Positions 52,442 through 61,241 of a DNA stretch of 64,000 bases are shown piece after piece (position 1 is the stretch's first letter; every line of letters begins with the position of its first letter). Source of the stretch: Crenobacter cavernae (GTDB lineage: Bacteria > Pseudomonadota > Gammaproteobacteria > Burkholderiales > Chromobacteriaceae); contig NZ_CP031337.1 of assembly GCF_003355495.1 (NCBI RefSeq), positions 2,919,001-2,983,000 on the forward strand, read 5' to 3'. A model generated the notes under the pieces. It had not been told where the DNA came from. It made no database searches and saw only the letters and a list, made by a program, of their open reading frames with translations. Position numbers and translations under genes: made by a program.

Positions 52442-54238
52442 TCAGTTCCCAGGCTTCGCCCACCAGGTCTGGATCGCCCAGTTGGTGACGTCGTAATAGC
52501 GCGGCAGCGTCGCGGGCTGGCCGAAGCGGTCCCACCACGCGGCGCGGTGATAAGGGATATGCCAGTTTGGCACCACATAGCGCCCGGCGCGCAGCACGCG
52601 GTCGAGCGCGCGCGCGGCGCTCACCAGCTGCTGCCGGTTCTCGAAGCGCTGGAAGCGCGGCAGGATCGCCTCGATGCCCGGGTCGCACAGGCCGGCCCAG
52701 TTGCTCGAACCCGGCGTCTTCGCCGCCTGGCAGCCGTGGAAATTCTGCTGCTCGTTGCCCGGGCTCTGGCTCGCGCCGTAGACGACGACGGTGGTGTCGT
52801 AGGCGAAGTCGTTCATGCGGCGCTGGAAGATCGCCGGGTCGACCACGCGCACCGCCAGCTCGACGCCGAGTTTGCCCAACTGCTTCTGCCACTGCGCGAC
52901 GATGCGCTCGTAGGTGCGCGAGTAGCTGAGGAATTCGAAGCGGAAAGGTTGGCCGAGCTTGTCGACCAGTCGCCCCCCCTGATAACGCCAGCCGGCCGCC
53001 ATCAAGAGGCTGCGCGCGCGCTTGAGGTTTTCACGCACGCCGTAGCGGCTGTCGGACACCGGCGGCTCGACCGCGAGGCCGAACACTTCCGGGTCGAGTT
53101 TGGCGCGCACCGGCTCGAGGATCGCGAGCTCCTCCTCGCTCGGCCAACCCTGCGCGGCCATTTCGCTATTGCTGAAGTAGCTGCCGCTGCGCTTGTACTG
53201 GCCGTAGAACAGCTGGCGGTTCAACCATTCGAAGTCGAAAGCCAGCGTCAGCGCCTCGCGCACGCGCCTGTCGGCGAACAGCGGGTTTCGCAGATTGAAC
53301 ACGAAGCCCTGCATGCCGGACGCCGCGCCGTGCGGCAGCGTCTTCTTGACGATGCGGCCGTCGTCGAACTTGTCGCCCTGGTAGCCGCGCGCCCACTGCT
53401 TGGCGACGTTCTCGGCCGACAGGTCGAACTCACCGGCCTTGAACGCCTCGAGCCGTGCGGTTTCGTCCTTGTAGTAGCGGTAGACGATCCGGTCGAAGTT
53501 GTACATGCCGCGCCGGCTCGGCAGCTTCTGCGCCCAGTAGTCGGTGCGTCGCGCGAATTCGCTCTGGCGACCGAGCGCGTAGCTCGACAGCTTGTAAGGC
53601 CCGGTGCCGATCGGCGGCGTCATCGACACGTCGGCCAGCGTCTTGCCCTTCGGAATCCAGTCGCGCGAGAAAATCGGCAGCTGCGCGACGATCAGGTGCA
53701 GCTCGGCGTTCGGCCGCTTGAAATCGAAGCGAACCGTTTGCGCGTCGACGGCGACCGCGCGCGCAACGTCGCCGTAATAGAAGCGGTAGCCCGGCGTCGC
53801 GCTCGGGTCGCGCGTCAGCGTATCGAACGAGAACACCACGTCTGCCGGGGTGACCGGCTTGCCGTTGGAGAAGCGCGCGCGGGGATCGAGCTTGAAGGTC
53901 ACCGACAGTTTGTCCGGCGCGAGGGCGATGTCGCGTGCGATCAGCGGGTAGGCGCTAAACGGTTCGTCCTCGCTCTGTGCCATCAGCGATTCGACCGTCA
54001 TCGCGCTGATGCCGGCCTCCTTGTCGCCCTTGAGCGTGTAGGGATTCAGCGTGTCGTAGCCGCCGATCGCCGGCAGCACCAGGCGTCCGCCCTTGGGGGC
54101 GGCGGGGTCGGTGTAGTCGAAATGGGCGAAGTCGGCCGGGTACTTGGGCCGATAGCCGAGCGCCATCGACGGCGTCGCCGCGAGTTCTTGGGCGGCCAGC
54201 AGGGTGAGAGCGAAAATCAGCAGTCGGCGAAAGCGCAT
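52442..54238 (-). CDS. yejA: Peptide/microcin C ABC transporter substrate-binding protein YejA
   Basis: 598 residues from the Met at 54238, where MRFRRLLIFALTLLAAQELA forms a normal signal peptide; an in-frame Met at 54280 adds 14 polar residues and is the alternative. The solute-binding family 5 fold shows DPAAPKGGRLVLPAIGGYDTLNPY near 45 and DFEWLNRQLFYGQYKRSGSYF in the middle. It delivers peptides or microcin C to YejBEF. First gene of the operon, divergent from fabI. Two uptake-like words (52949, 53139). Confidence 0.93.
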   Translation of the reverse strand: MRFRRLLIFALTLLAAQELAATPSMALGYRPKYPADFAHFDYTDPAAPKGGRLVLPAIGGYDTLNPYTLKGDKEAGISAMTVESLMAQSEDEPFSAYPLIARDIALAPDKLSVTFKLDPRARFSNGKPVTPADVVFSFDTLTRDPSATPGYRFYYGDVARAVAVDAQTVRFDFKRPNAELHLIVAQLPIFSRDWIPKGKTLADVSMTPPIGTGPYKLSSYALGRQSEFARRTDYWAQKLPSRRGMYNFDRIVYRYYKDETARLEAFKAGEFDLSAENVAKQWARGYQGDKFDDGRIVKKTLPHGAASGMQGFVFNLRNPLFADRRVREALTLAFDFEWLNRQLFYGQYKRSGSYFSNSEMAAQGWPSEEELAILEPVRAKLDPEVFGLAVEPPVSDSRYGVRENLKRARSLLMAAGWRYQGGRLVDKLGQPFRFEFLSYSRTYERIVAQWQKQLGKLGVELAVRVVDPAIFQRRMNDFAYDTTVVVYGASQSPGNEQQNFHGCQAAKTPGSSNWAGLCDPGIEAILPRFQRFENRQQLVSAARALDRVLRAGRYVVPNWHIPYHRAAWWDRFGQPATLPRYYDVTNWAIQTWWAKPGN

Positions 54239-54405
54239 GGGCGGTCGGGGTCGCTCGGTCTTGTTTGAATTGTCTGTCATTGCGCCCCACAGGTCGGGAT
54301 GCCGGAGCGCTCGCCCTGTATTCAATACCAAATCCCGGAGCGCGGCCAGCCCCGCCGGATACTGCCGGACCGTCCGGCCGGATATCGCGCCGGCACGAGC
54401 GTGGT

Positions 54406-54411
54406 TATAAT
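54406..54411 (+). promoter_or_regulatory. -10 box of fabI
   Basis: A perfect TATAAT 30 bp before the fabI start. The expected -35 region (GATATC-like near 54381) is poor. Confidence 0.6.
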
Positions 54412-54441
54412 GCCGGCACGTTTTCCTCACAAGGACTCATG

Positions 54442-55230
54442 ATGGGTTTCCTGCAAGGCAAAAAGATTCTGATCACCGGCATGATCTCCGACCGCTCGAT
54501 CGCCTACGGCATCGCTCAGGCTTGTCATCGCCAAGGCGCCGAACTGGCGTTCACCTACGTCGTCGACAAGCTCGAAGACCGTGTCCGCAAGATGGCCACC
54601 GAATTCGGCTCCGACCTCGTTTTCCGCTGCGACGTGCAGAACGACGACGAGATCAACCAGCTGTTCGTCGACCTCGGCCAACGTTGGGACGGCTTGGACG
54701 GTCTGGTGCACGCGATCGCCTTCGCGCCGCGCGAAGCACTGGCCGGCGACTTCCTCGACTCGCTGTCGCGCGAAGCGTTCCGGGTCTCGCACGACGTATC
54801 GGCGTACAGCTTCCCGGCGCTGGCCAAGGCCGCGCGCCCGATGATGAAGGGTCGCAACAGCGCCCTCTTGACGCTGACCTACCTCGGCGCGGTGCGCGCG
54901 ATCCCGAACTACAACGTGATGGGTCTGGCCAAGGCCAGCCTCGAGGCGTCGGTCCGCTTCACCGCCAGCGCGGTCGGCAAGGACGGCATCCGCTGCAACG
55001 GCATCTCGGCCGGCCCGATCAAGACACTGGCCGCCTCGGGCATCGCCGGTTTCAGCAAGCTGCTGTCGCACGTCGCGCACGACGCGCCGCTACGCCGCAG
55101 CGTGACGACCGAAGAAGTCGGCAACGCCGCCGCCTTCCTCTTGTCCGACCTCGCGTCGGGCATCACCGGTGAAATCACCTACGTGGACGCCGGCTACAGC
55201 ATCAACGCGCTGAACGTCGACAGCGAATAA
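54442..55230 (+). CDS. fabI: Enoyl-[acyl-carrier-protein] reductase (NADH)
   Basis: 262 residues (E. coli 262), a short-chain dehydrogenase that reduces enoyl-ACP in each round of fatty-acid synthesis; the target of triclosan. Start: two adjacent ATG codons (54439, 54442); the second has better spacing from AAGGA and gives MGFLQGKKILITG. The Tyr-x6-Lys pair is YNVMGLAKASLEA (Tyr and Lys six apart). An uptake-like word at 54673 is the last one in the window. A terminator follows 80 bp downstream. Confidence 0.97.
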   Translation: MGFLQGKKILITGMISDRSIAYGIAQACHRQGAELAFTYVVDKLEDRVRKMATEFGSDLVFRCDVQNDDEINQLFVDLGQRWDGLDGLVHAIAFAPREALAGDFLDSLSREAFRVSHDVSAYSFPALAKAARPMMKGRNSALLTLTYLGAVRAIPNYNVMGLAKASLEASVRFTASAVGKDGIRCNGISAGPIKTLAASGIAGFSKLLSHVAHDAPLRRSVTTEEVGNAAAFLLSDLASGITGEITYVDAGYSINALNVDSE

Positions 55231-55312
55231 GGTTTTCTTGTTGTAGGGAGTCGTAATAAGTGAAAACTCTGCTCACACTTTGAAAAAACGCCCCAACTTG
55301 GTGCAATGACCT

Positions 55313-55346
55313 AAGCCTCGGCCCTTACGGCTGAGGCTTTTTTATT
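55313..55346 (+). terminator. Rho-independent terminator after fabI
   Basis: AAGCCTCGGCCCTTACGGCTGAGGCTTTTTTATTT. It has no uptake-like word and marks the end of the resident gene block. Confidence 0.88.
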
Positions 55347-55532
55347 TGGCAAGCACCGCACTCACCGAGATCAGGTATCGATTTCTACAGCGCCTGAAAA
55401 AACTGGCTAGACCTGTGAGAAAGGTATCCATGCAAGCGGCTTTGTTAATGGTATGGACGCCCCCTTCCTGAAGCGGCATCGCGGTGCCACAGTGAGATTG
55501 CTATCGCCTCACTGATCGAAGGGAGCGTCACC
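55347..55532. other. Non-coding stretch leading into the IS110 remnant
   Basis: 186 bp with lower GC than the block before it. From about 55449 (TGGACGCCCCCTTCC) it looks like the left end and leader of an IS110-type element. Nothing else is visible. Confidence 0.4.
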
Positions 55533-55676
55533 ATGAACAGTAGAACGATCGGGCTGGATCTGGCCAAGAATGTGTTCCAGGTGCACGGTGTGGATGCGCA
55601 TGGCAGAACCGTGCTGCGCAAGCAACTGGCGCGACACCAGGTGGCAGCCTTCTTTGCCAACCTGCCGCCCTGCCTC
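55533..55676 (+). mobile_element. N-terminal fragment of an IS110-family transposase
   Basis: About 48 residues: MNSRTIGLDLAKNVFQVHGV with the first Asp of the DEDD site, then DAHGRTVLRKQLARHQV and FFANLPPCL. This is the RuvC-like N-terminus of IS110-family transposases (full length about 340). The match stops after LPPCL at about 55676, where another IS fragment joins. Confidence 0.85.
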
Positions 55677-55693
55677 AGGGCTGTTCAACGCTA

Positions 55694-56113
55694 TCAACCA
55701 GAGCACAGCCGGAGTAGCGCTTCAGGACTCCAGCCCAGCGTTTGCCGAGCTGCTTTGATATTCTCGTAACCCGCAACACGCAACAGGTTCAACGCCCACG
55801 TGCGCAGCTGGGCAAACACGCCAGGCTGCTTGCGGACCCGGCTCGCATCTTCGCCCAAGGCCACATCGCGCACATGATGCAACGCGTTCTCTATCAGCCA
55901 ATGATCGCGAATCGCTTGCGCGGCGTCCTCCGCTGTCACTCTCCGGGTGCTGATAGCCCACGTCGTGTCGCTGCGCTCGCGCCAGTTCTGCAAGCCGGTA
56001 TCAAAGAGCTGGGTCTGCCTCTGCACTCGAATCAGACAGCGTACGCCTGACCAATCGTGATCAAGCACTCCGGCGGAAATTGTCCAGACCGTGGTTCGCC
56101 GCCGCTCAATTAC
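55694..56113 (-). mobile_element. C-terminal fragment of an ISAs1-family transposase
   Basis: On the minus strand RRTTVWTISAGVLDHDWSGV is followed by AIRDHWLIENALHHVRDVAL and GEDASRVRKQ. This is the C-terminal third of ISAs1 (H-repeat-type) transposases, with the last catalytic Glu in IEN. The N-terminal two-thirds are missing; at about 56113 the frame continues straight into an IS5-family sequence. Confidence 0.82.
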
Positions 56114-56792
56114 GCCGTCTGCACTCACCGAAGCCATCCGTTCATACTCGGAAATTTGGGACAACCGTTCCGACCGCATCGGCGCATCGCCGACCGAGTT
56201 GCCGGTGATCTCGATGGCCCGGATTTCCACGGTCTCGGCATCAATGCCCTGATGAACGTTGCGCCATTGGCGACGCTACTCCGCGCCGTACTTTTTCGTT
56301 ATCCCTGAGCGAATTGAAAATTCGCACGCAGCCCACTCGCCCTCGCCCAGCATTTTGATGCCGGTACTGTCGATCAGTAGGTGCAGCCCCGAACGGGTCA
56401 GGCGAGCAGGGATTTGAACCGTCAGATACTGCTGGCGACGACAGAGCGTGCTGAAGTTCCGGTACGGTCCAATCCAGACCCGCCAGCTTGAGCAGGCTCT
56501 CCACCATGCCCACAGTCTGGCGCAAGGCCAGGCCGAACAGGCCTTTTATCGTCGGGCAGAACGGGGTGGCGGCATCGCTGAACTTTGGGGGGCGACCGCG
56601 CGGGCCGCTGGGCTCGCCTTGCCAGGCCATGTCTTTGTCTAGCCAGATCAACAACGAGCCCCTGCTTGAGCGCGGCGTTATAGGTCTTCCAATTCTTCGT
56701 GCGGTACTTGGCCGGGGTAGGTCGGGTCATCGGCTCAGCTTACCGGAACCGCTGGACAGCCGCTTCCGAGCCGATTTCTGCAACAGAGCCAC
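56113..56792 (-). mobile_element. 5' part of an IS5-family element, frameshifted
   Basis: Minus strand, start MTRPTPAKYRTKNWKTYNA at 56730. After a frameshift comes RGRPPKFSDAATPF and ALRQTVGMVESLLKLAGLDW; after another, LIDSTGIKMLGEGEW with the first catalytic Asp of the DDE triad, then RRQWRNVHQGID and EIRAIEITGNSVGDAPM. At least two frameshifts and one in-frame stop. The element end GGCTCTGTTGCAGAAATC lies at about 56775-56792 as the probable terminal repeat. The other end is lost. Confidence 0.85.
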
Positions 56793-56799
56793 CAACAAC

Positions 56800-57369
56800 T
56801 CAACCTATCAGCGATTCACCAATCCGCAAACGCCATCTGTCCTTGAATGCTGTCAGCGCGACTCTCGACAAAGGAGCGACATCCACACTCGAAAAAGCGG
56901 TCAGAGGTGCCCCCACCGCCTCCAGCAGCAGCACCTTGATCACGCTTGCGTGTGTCACCAACAAGGTGCACCCCGGAAAGTGCACGGGATTCTTCAGCCT
57001 GTCGACGACCCGTCTGGCAAGCGCTTCGATGCTTTCTCCCCGATGGGGCGCGGTAGCGGGGTCGGCGAGCCAGTGCTGCAAGCCTTCGGGGTCGTCCCGA
57101 ACAATCTCTTTCAGCGACCGCCCTTGCCAATCGCCATAGTCCAATTCCCGAAGCGCCGAGTCCACCGTTGCCGTCAACGACAACGCCGCTGCCGTCTCGC
57201 GCGCGCAGCGAGCGGGGCTAACCAGCACACGCTCGAACGACAGGGCATCGAGTGTCATGCCGGCTGGCAGATATTCCGGCCACTCGATGGGATCTTCAGC
57301 GCAAGGGAACATCCCCGCGCGCATCGCATGGGTCGGGGCATGGCACAGCAAGGTCAGTTCCGTTTTCAT
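56800..57369 (-). CDS. Histidine-phosphatase-family protein of the cobalamin cluster (CobC-like)
   Basis: 189 residues. The phosphatase fold shows the N-terminal catalytic His in TLLCHAPTHAMRAG (residue 10, where typical members have RHG; here Cys-His-Ala), SPARCARETAAAL near 51, ELDYGDWQG near 73 and the second His in LLVTHASVIKVLL. Alpha-ribazole-5'-phosphate phosphatase (CobC) is the likely role given the neighbours, but the RHG change is notable. It ends just after the IS5 terminal repeat, so the insertion sequences mark its 3' side. Confidence 0.75.
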   Translation of the reverse strand: MKTELTLLCHAPTHAMRAGMFPCAEDPIEWPEYLPAGMTLDALSFERVLVSPARCARETAAALSLTATVDSALRELDYGDWQGRSLKEIVRDDPEGLQHWLADPATAPHRGESIEALARRVVDRLKNPVHFPGCTLLVTHASVIKVLLLEAVGAPLTAFSSVDVAPLSRVALTAFKDRWRLRIGESLIG

Positions 57370-57435
57370 GAGGCCGGATGGAAGTTCTTTGACTTAGTCG
57401 TGCCCCATTCTAAAATGCGACACACTTGTGCGAGA

Positions 57436-57515
57436 AGAAGCGGGTGAGAATCCCGCGCGGTCGCGCCACTGTGAGCCTGACATCTAGTTTGCCGGCAAGC
57501 CAGACCTTCCGCACG
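57436..57515 (+). ncRNA. Cobalamin riboswitch (short form) upstream of cbtBA
   Basis: The sequence GGGTGAGAATCCCGC, then CGCGCCACTGTGAGCC and GGCAAGCCAGACC, follows the order of the cobalamin riboswitch core: the L4/L6 loops and the B12 box GCCACTG with GCAAGCCAGAC. It sits directly before cbtB. Riboswitches of this compact type precede CbtAB and other cobalt/B12 genes and turn them off when cobalamin is plentiful. Confidence 0.85.
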
Positions 57516-57557
57516 AGCCACCTTTAACCGGGGCGCGTCATTCCCCAGGAGAATCAA

Positions 57558-57770
57558 ATGCTTACGACTTCCTCTTTTCCCGTAGCGGTAGCGCCGGTAA
57601 CGATTCCGGTCCGTGAATTGCTGCCTTGGGCCATTTTCACCGGATTGCTGCTGTTGCTCGCCATTTACTTTGTCGGTGTCGAGCAAGGCGCTACCTCGCT
57701 GTTCCCCGGCATGTACATTCACGAGTTCGTGCATGACGGCCGCCACCTGCTTGGCTTCCCCTGCCACTAA
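57558..57770 (+). CDS. cbtB: Cobalt transporter subunit CbtB
   Basis: 70-residue single-helix membrane protein (helix about 21-43) with the C-terminal metal-ligand cluster GMYIHEFVHDGRHLLGFPCH, rich in His. CbtB is small and always precedes CbtA; the pair is a proposed cobalt importer in B12-producing bacteria without CbiMNQO. A GGAGAATC ribosome site precedes the ATG. Confidence 0.92.
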   Translation: MLTTSSFPVAVAPVTIPVRELLPWAIFTGLLLLLAIYFVGVEQGATSLFPGMYIHEFVHDGRHLLGFPCH

Positions 57771-57780
57771 AGGACCCCCG

Positions 57781-58566
57781 ATGATTAGAGATCTCCTCAT
57801 TAGGGGCTTGATAACGGGCGTCGTTGCCGGCCTGTTGAGTTTCGGGTTCGCCAAAACTTTTGGCGAACCCCCGGTAGAACTTGCGATTGCATTCGAAGAG
57901 CAGCAGGCCCATGCAGGCCACTCACATCATGACGACCATGCACATGGCACAACGACGGCGGAGGCAGCAGAGGCCGAACCCGAGCTGGTGAGCCGGGACG
58001 TCCAGGCCGGCCTCGGACTTATCACCGGCGTCGTGGTGTACAGCGCCGCGCTGGGCGGCATTTTCGCGCTGGTGTTCGCCTTCGCTTACGGCCGGCTGGG
58101 AGCACTGCGGGCCCGTGCAACGGCCGCCACCCTCGCACTGTTCGGGTTCGTGACCATCACACTCGTTCCGTTCCTGAAATACCCTCCCAATCCCCCGGCC
58201 GTCGGCAATCCTGAGACACTCGACCTTCGTACCATCCTGTTCTTCGGGGTCATTGCCCTGTCCATCGCGGCAGCGGCGCTGTCAGTGTCGCTGTTCCGTC
58301 GCTGGCAAGCACGACGGGGTAGCTGGAACGCGGCACAGATTGCAATCGCAACGTTTGTCGGCCTGAACGCGGCCGCGCTATTCATGCTCCCTAGCTTCAA
58401 CGATGTACCGGCAGCCTTCTCGGCGTCGCTGCTCTGGGACTTCCGGATCGCGACCTTCGGCGTCCAGGCGGTGTTGTGGGCGACCTTCGGGCTACTCTTC
58501 GGCGCACTGGCCGAGCGTCTCCTCGAGGCCAAGAGGCCTTCGCGCATGACACTACAACGAGGCTAG
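57781..58566 (+). CDS. cbtA: Cobalt transporter subunit CbtA
   Basis: 261 residues with five to six predicted helices. A His-rich loop after helix 1 (HAGHSHHDDHAHG, about residues 44-56) can bind metal. VPFLKYPPNPPAVGNPETL is the CbtA hallmark. The start at 57781 follows the cbtB stop by 10 bp. Under the riboswitch at 57436. A strong terminator follows. Confidence 0.93.
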   Translation: MIRDLLIRGLITGVVAGLLSFGFAKTFGEPPVELAIAFEEQQAHAGHSHHDDHAHGTTTAEAAEAEPELVSRDVQAGLGLITGVVVYSAALGGIFALVFAFAYGRLGALRARATAATLALFGFVTITLVPFLKYPPNPPAVGNPETLDLRTILFFGVIALSIAAAALSVSLFRRWQARRGSWNAAQIAIATFVGLNAAALFMLPSFNDVPAAFSASLLWDFRIATFGVQAVLWATFGLLFGALAERLLEAKRPSRMTLQRG

Positions 58567-58597
58567 TGCTCCCCCGCTGGCCTTGCAGGTCCCAAAC

Positions 58598-58631
58598 AAA
58601 ACGCCACCGGGCTTCCCTGGTGGCGTTTTTT
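58598..58631. terminator. Terminator between cbtA and cobQ
   Basis: AAACGCCACC-GGGCTTCCCT-GGTGGCGTTTTTT. The plus-strand T-run serves cbtA; the leading A's may also serve cobQ on the minus strand. Confidence 0.85.
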
Positions 58632-58702
58632 GCTTCCACGCGTCATCAAACCAATACAGACCCCAAAGCGAACCGTTCGGCCAAGCCGAACCCTTGCTCT
58701 GG

Positions 58703-60187
58703 CTAGCACGCGCCCTGCAACAGGGCCGAAGGCAGGAGTGCGGTGAGACGCTCCAGCTGGAGGTGCTGCTCAAGCATGTCGGCCAGGCGGTCAATATGTG
58801 CTTCCCGTTCGGCGCGGTAATCGAGCCGAACGGCCTCCTCCAACCCGGCCCAACGGAGCAGCGCAAGGCAGGCTTCCGGATGGTCGAGCAAGCCATGCAG
58901 ATAGGTACCCAACACCTGTCCGTCGGCCGAAACGGCGCCGTCTGCCCCATCGGGCAGGCTGACGGCGGGGCGCTCAAGGGCTGGCCCGCTCGACACCCCC
59001 ATATGGATCTCATAGCCGCTGACCGCCGCATCGGCGATAGCCAATCTTCCTTCCTGCCGTTCCAGCCGCTTGTGCGCTGTCAGCGTGGTTTCCATCTCAA
59101 GCAGGCCGAGTCCTGCCGTACTCCCGGCGGCGCCTTCAACCCCTAGCGGGTCATGCAGCATGCGGCCCAGCATCTGGAAACCGCCACAGATACCAATCAG
59201 TTTCCCGCCGAAGCGCAGGTGACGCAGGATCGCCGGCTCCCAGCCGTTGGCGCGGAGCCAGTCGAGGTCGTTGCGGGTGTTCTTGCTGCCCGGCAGGATG
59301 ATCAGGTCGGCGGCCGGGATGGCCTGCCCTGGCCCGACCAGGGTGAACTCGACCTGTGGGTGCAGGCGCAAGGGGTCGAAGTCGGTATGGTTGCTGAGGC
59401 GCGGCAACACCGGCGCCACCACGCGCAGGGTCTGCGCGGTGCCCAAGGTTGGCCGAACGCTGCTTCGGCTCAGGCTGTCCTCGGCTTCAATGTGCAGCCC
59501 TTGCAGATACGGCAGCACGCCGAGCACCGGCTTGCCAGTGTAGTGTTCGAGCCAATCGAGCCCCGGCTGTAGCAGACCAACGTCGCCGCGGAAGCGGTTG
59601 ATGACAAAGCCGACGACGCGGCGCTGCTCCGACTCGGACAACAGCGCGAGCGTGCCCACCAGGTGCGCGAACACGCCACCACGGTCGATGTCTGCCACCA
59701 GAATCACCGGACAATCGACCGCTTCGGCGAAGCCCATATTGGCGATGTCACCGGTGCGCAGATTGATCTCCGCGGGACTGCCCGCCCCCTCCACCACGAT
59801 GCAGTCATAATGCCCGGCCAGGCGACGGTGCGACGCCAGCACCGCATTCATCGCCTCGGGTTTGTAGCGGTGATACGCGGCGGCGTCCATATTGCCGATC
59901 GCCCGCCCCTGCACGATGACCTGCGACCCGATGGTGCTATTAGGTTTGAGCAGGATCGGGTTCATGTCGGTATGCGGCTCGATCCCGCAGGCCAGCGCCT
60001 GCACGGCTTGCGAGCGCCCGATCTCGCCGCCGTCGATAGTCACCGCACTGTTCAGCGCCATGTTTTGTGGCTTGAATGGCGCGACCCGTACCCCACGGCG
60101 GGCTAACAGGCGGCACAGGCCGGTGGCCAAGGTGCTCTTGCCCGCGTCGGACGTCGTGCCCTGGATCATGATGGTTTTGGCTGGCAT
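58703..60187 (-). CDS. cobQ: Cobyric acid synthase (CobQ/CbiP)
   Basis: 494-residue ATP- and glutamine-dependent amidase that adds four amide groups to adenosylcobyrinic acid diamide. The N-terminal P-loop-like IMIQGTTSDAGKSTLATGLC and VAPFKPQNMALNS are CobQ hallmarks. The C-terminal glutaminase has the nucleophile Cys in GKLIGICGGFQML and the catalytic His in LGTYLHGLLDH. The start at 60187 (MPAKTIMIQG) is chosen; a longer frame upstream runs into the divergent cbiB region. It contains a near-match uptake word (59444) with one base changed. Confidence 0.95.
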   Translation of the reverse strand: MPAKTIMIQGTTSDAGKSTLATGLCRLLARRGVRVAPFKPQNMALNSAVTIDGGEIGRSQAVQALACGIEPHTDMNPILLKPNSTIGSQVIVQGRAIGNMDAAAYHRYKPEAMNAVLASHRRLAGHYDCIVVEGAGSPAEINLRTGDIANMGFAEAVDCPVILVADIDRGGVFAHLVGTLALLSESEQRRVVGFVINRFRGDVGLLQPGLDWLEHYTGKPVLGVLPYLQGLHIEAEDSLSRSSVRPTLGTAQTLRVVAPVLPRLSNHTDFDPLRLHPQVEFTLVGPGQAIPAADLIILPGSKNTRNDLDWLRANGWEPAILRHLRFGGKLIGICGGFQMLGRMLHDPLGVEGAAGSTAGLGLLEMETTLTAHKRLERQEGRLAIADAAVSGYEIHMGVSSGPALERPAVSLPDGADGAVSADGQVLGTYLHGLLDHPEACLALLRWAGLEEAVRLDYRAEREAHIDRLADMLEQHLQLERLTALLPSALLQGAC

Positions 60188-60311
60188 GGTTTTGCTCCGA
60201 ACGCGCTTTTTTTTGTCGGCGGCTCTAAAATCGCGCCTTTCGAATCGGTTTTGCCCACTTGCAATGCAAGTCTCATCAAAACCGGGGCTCGTCATTATAG
60301 AGGCGCCGTTT

Positions 60312-61241
60312 GTGACCCCCTCCATTTTTCTGTTCCTCGCCGTACTGCTCGACAAGCTCTTAGGCGAGCCGCGTCGCTGGCATCCGCTGGTCGGTTTCGG
60401 CGCCCTGGTGCGCCGCATCGAGGCCGCCCTCTACCCGGCCACGCCCGAACTCGAACCCAGCTGGCGCATGCGGCTGCGCGGTCTACTGGGGATTGCGCTG
60501 TTGCTGCTGCCGTTCGCACTGGCGGCGGCCGGTCTAGCGTCACTTCCAGCCATCGGACCGATCTGCCAGGTGCTGCTGCTCTACTTGGCCATCGGTGCGA
60601 CCAGCCTGGCCCAACACGCCCAGGCGGTGGTCGAAGCATTGATGAGCAACGACCTGCCGCTCGCAAGAGAGCGCGTCGGCATGATCGTCAGCCGCGACAC
60701 CTCGGCGCTGAGCGAAGAGGACGTGGCCCGTGCCACCATCGAGTCGGTACTGGAAAACGGCAGCGACGCGATCTTCGCAGCGGTGTTCTGGTTTCTGCTC
60801 TTGGGTGCGCCGGGCGTGGTGCTTTACCGGCTCGCCAACACGCTGGACGCGATGTGGGGCTATCGCAGCGAGCGCTACGTGTATTTCGGTTGGGCGGCGG
60901 CCCGGTTCGACGACGTGCTGAATTACATTCCGGCGCGGCTGACCGCGCTGACCTATATCGTCCTCGGCAATGTCCGCGACGGCTGGCGTTGCTGGCGCGC
61001 GCAGGCACCGACTTGGTACAGCCCGAACGCCGGCCCGGTGATGGCGGCGGGCGCCGGGGCGCTGGGTGTAGCGCTGGGCGGTGCGGCGGTGTATCACGGC
61101 CAGCTCAAACAACGGCCGGCACTGGGCCTGCTACGTGCGCCAGACGCCAGCGACATTCAGCGGGCGATTCAATTGGTGGAGCGTGGATTGTGGCTGTGGG
61201 TGGTATTGGCTTTGATCGTGGGGGGGGTTCTGCATGCTTGA
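60312..61241 (+). CDS. cbiB: Adenosylcobinamide-phosphate synthase (CbiB/CobD)
   Basis: 309 residues from the GTG at 60312; an in-frame ATG at 60264 would add 16. Integral membrane enzyme attaching (R)-1-amino-2-propanol phosphate to adenosylcobyric acid. AVLLDKLLGEPRRWHPLVGFG at the start, ERVGMIVSRDTSALSEEDV near 116 and GSDAIFAAVFWFLLLGAPG are diagnostic. It overlaps the next gene by 8 bp. Confidence 0.93.
   Translation: MTPSIFLFLAVLLDKLLGEPRRWHPLVGFGALVRRIEAALYPATPELEPSWRMRLRGLLGIALLLLPFALAAAGLASLPAIGPICQVLLLYLAIGATSLAQHAQAVVEALMSNDLPLARERVGMIVSRDTSALSEEDVARATIESVLENGSDAIFAAVFWFLLLGAPGVVLYRLANTLDAMWGYRSERYVYFGWAAARFDDVLNYIPARLTALTYIVLGNVRDGWRCWRAQAPTWYSPNAGPVMAAGAGALGVALGGAAVYHGQLKQRPALGLLRAPDASDIQRAIQLVERGLWLWVVLALIVGGVLHA

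Noticed and set aside
51386..54268. 960-codon open frame on the plus strand
   Set aside because: It lies opposite yejB and yejA, which have clear family motifs. Its translation is Arg/His/Glu-rich low-complexity, typical of a shadow frame in high-GC DNA.
55694..56230. 178-residue ORF as a real gene
   Set aside because: It joins IS5 and ISAs1 pieces and lacks complete catalytic sites; it is a chance fusion of remnants.
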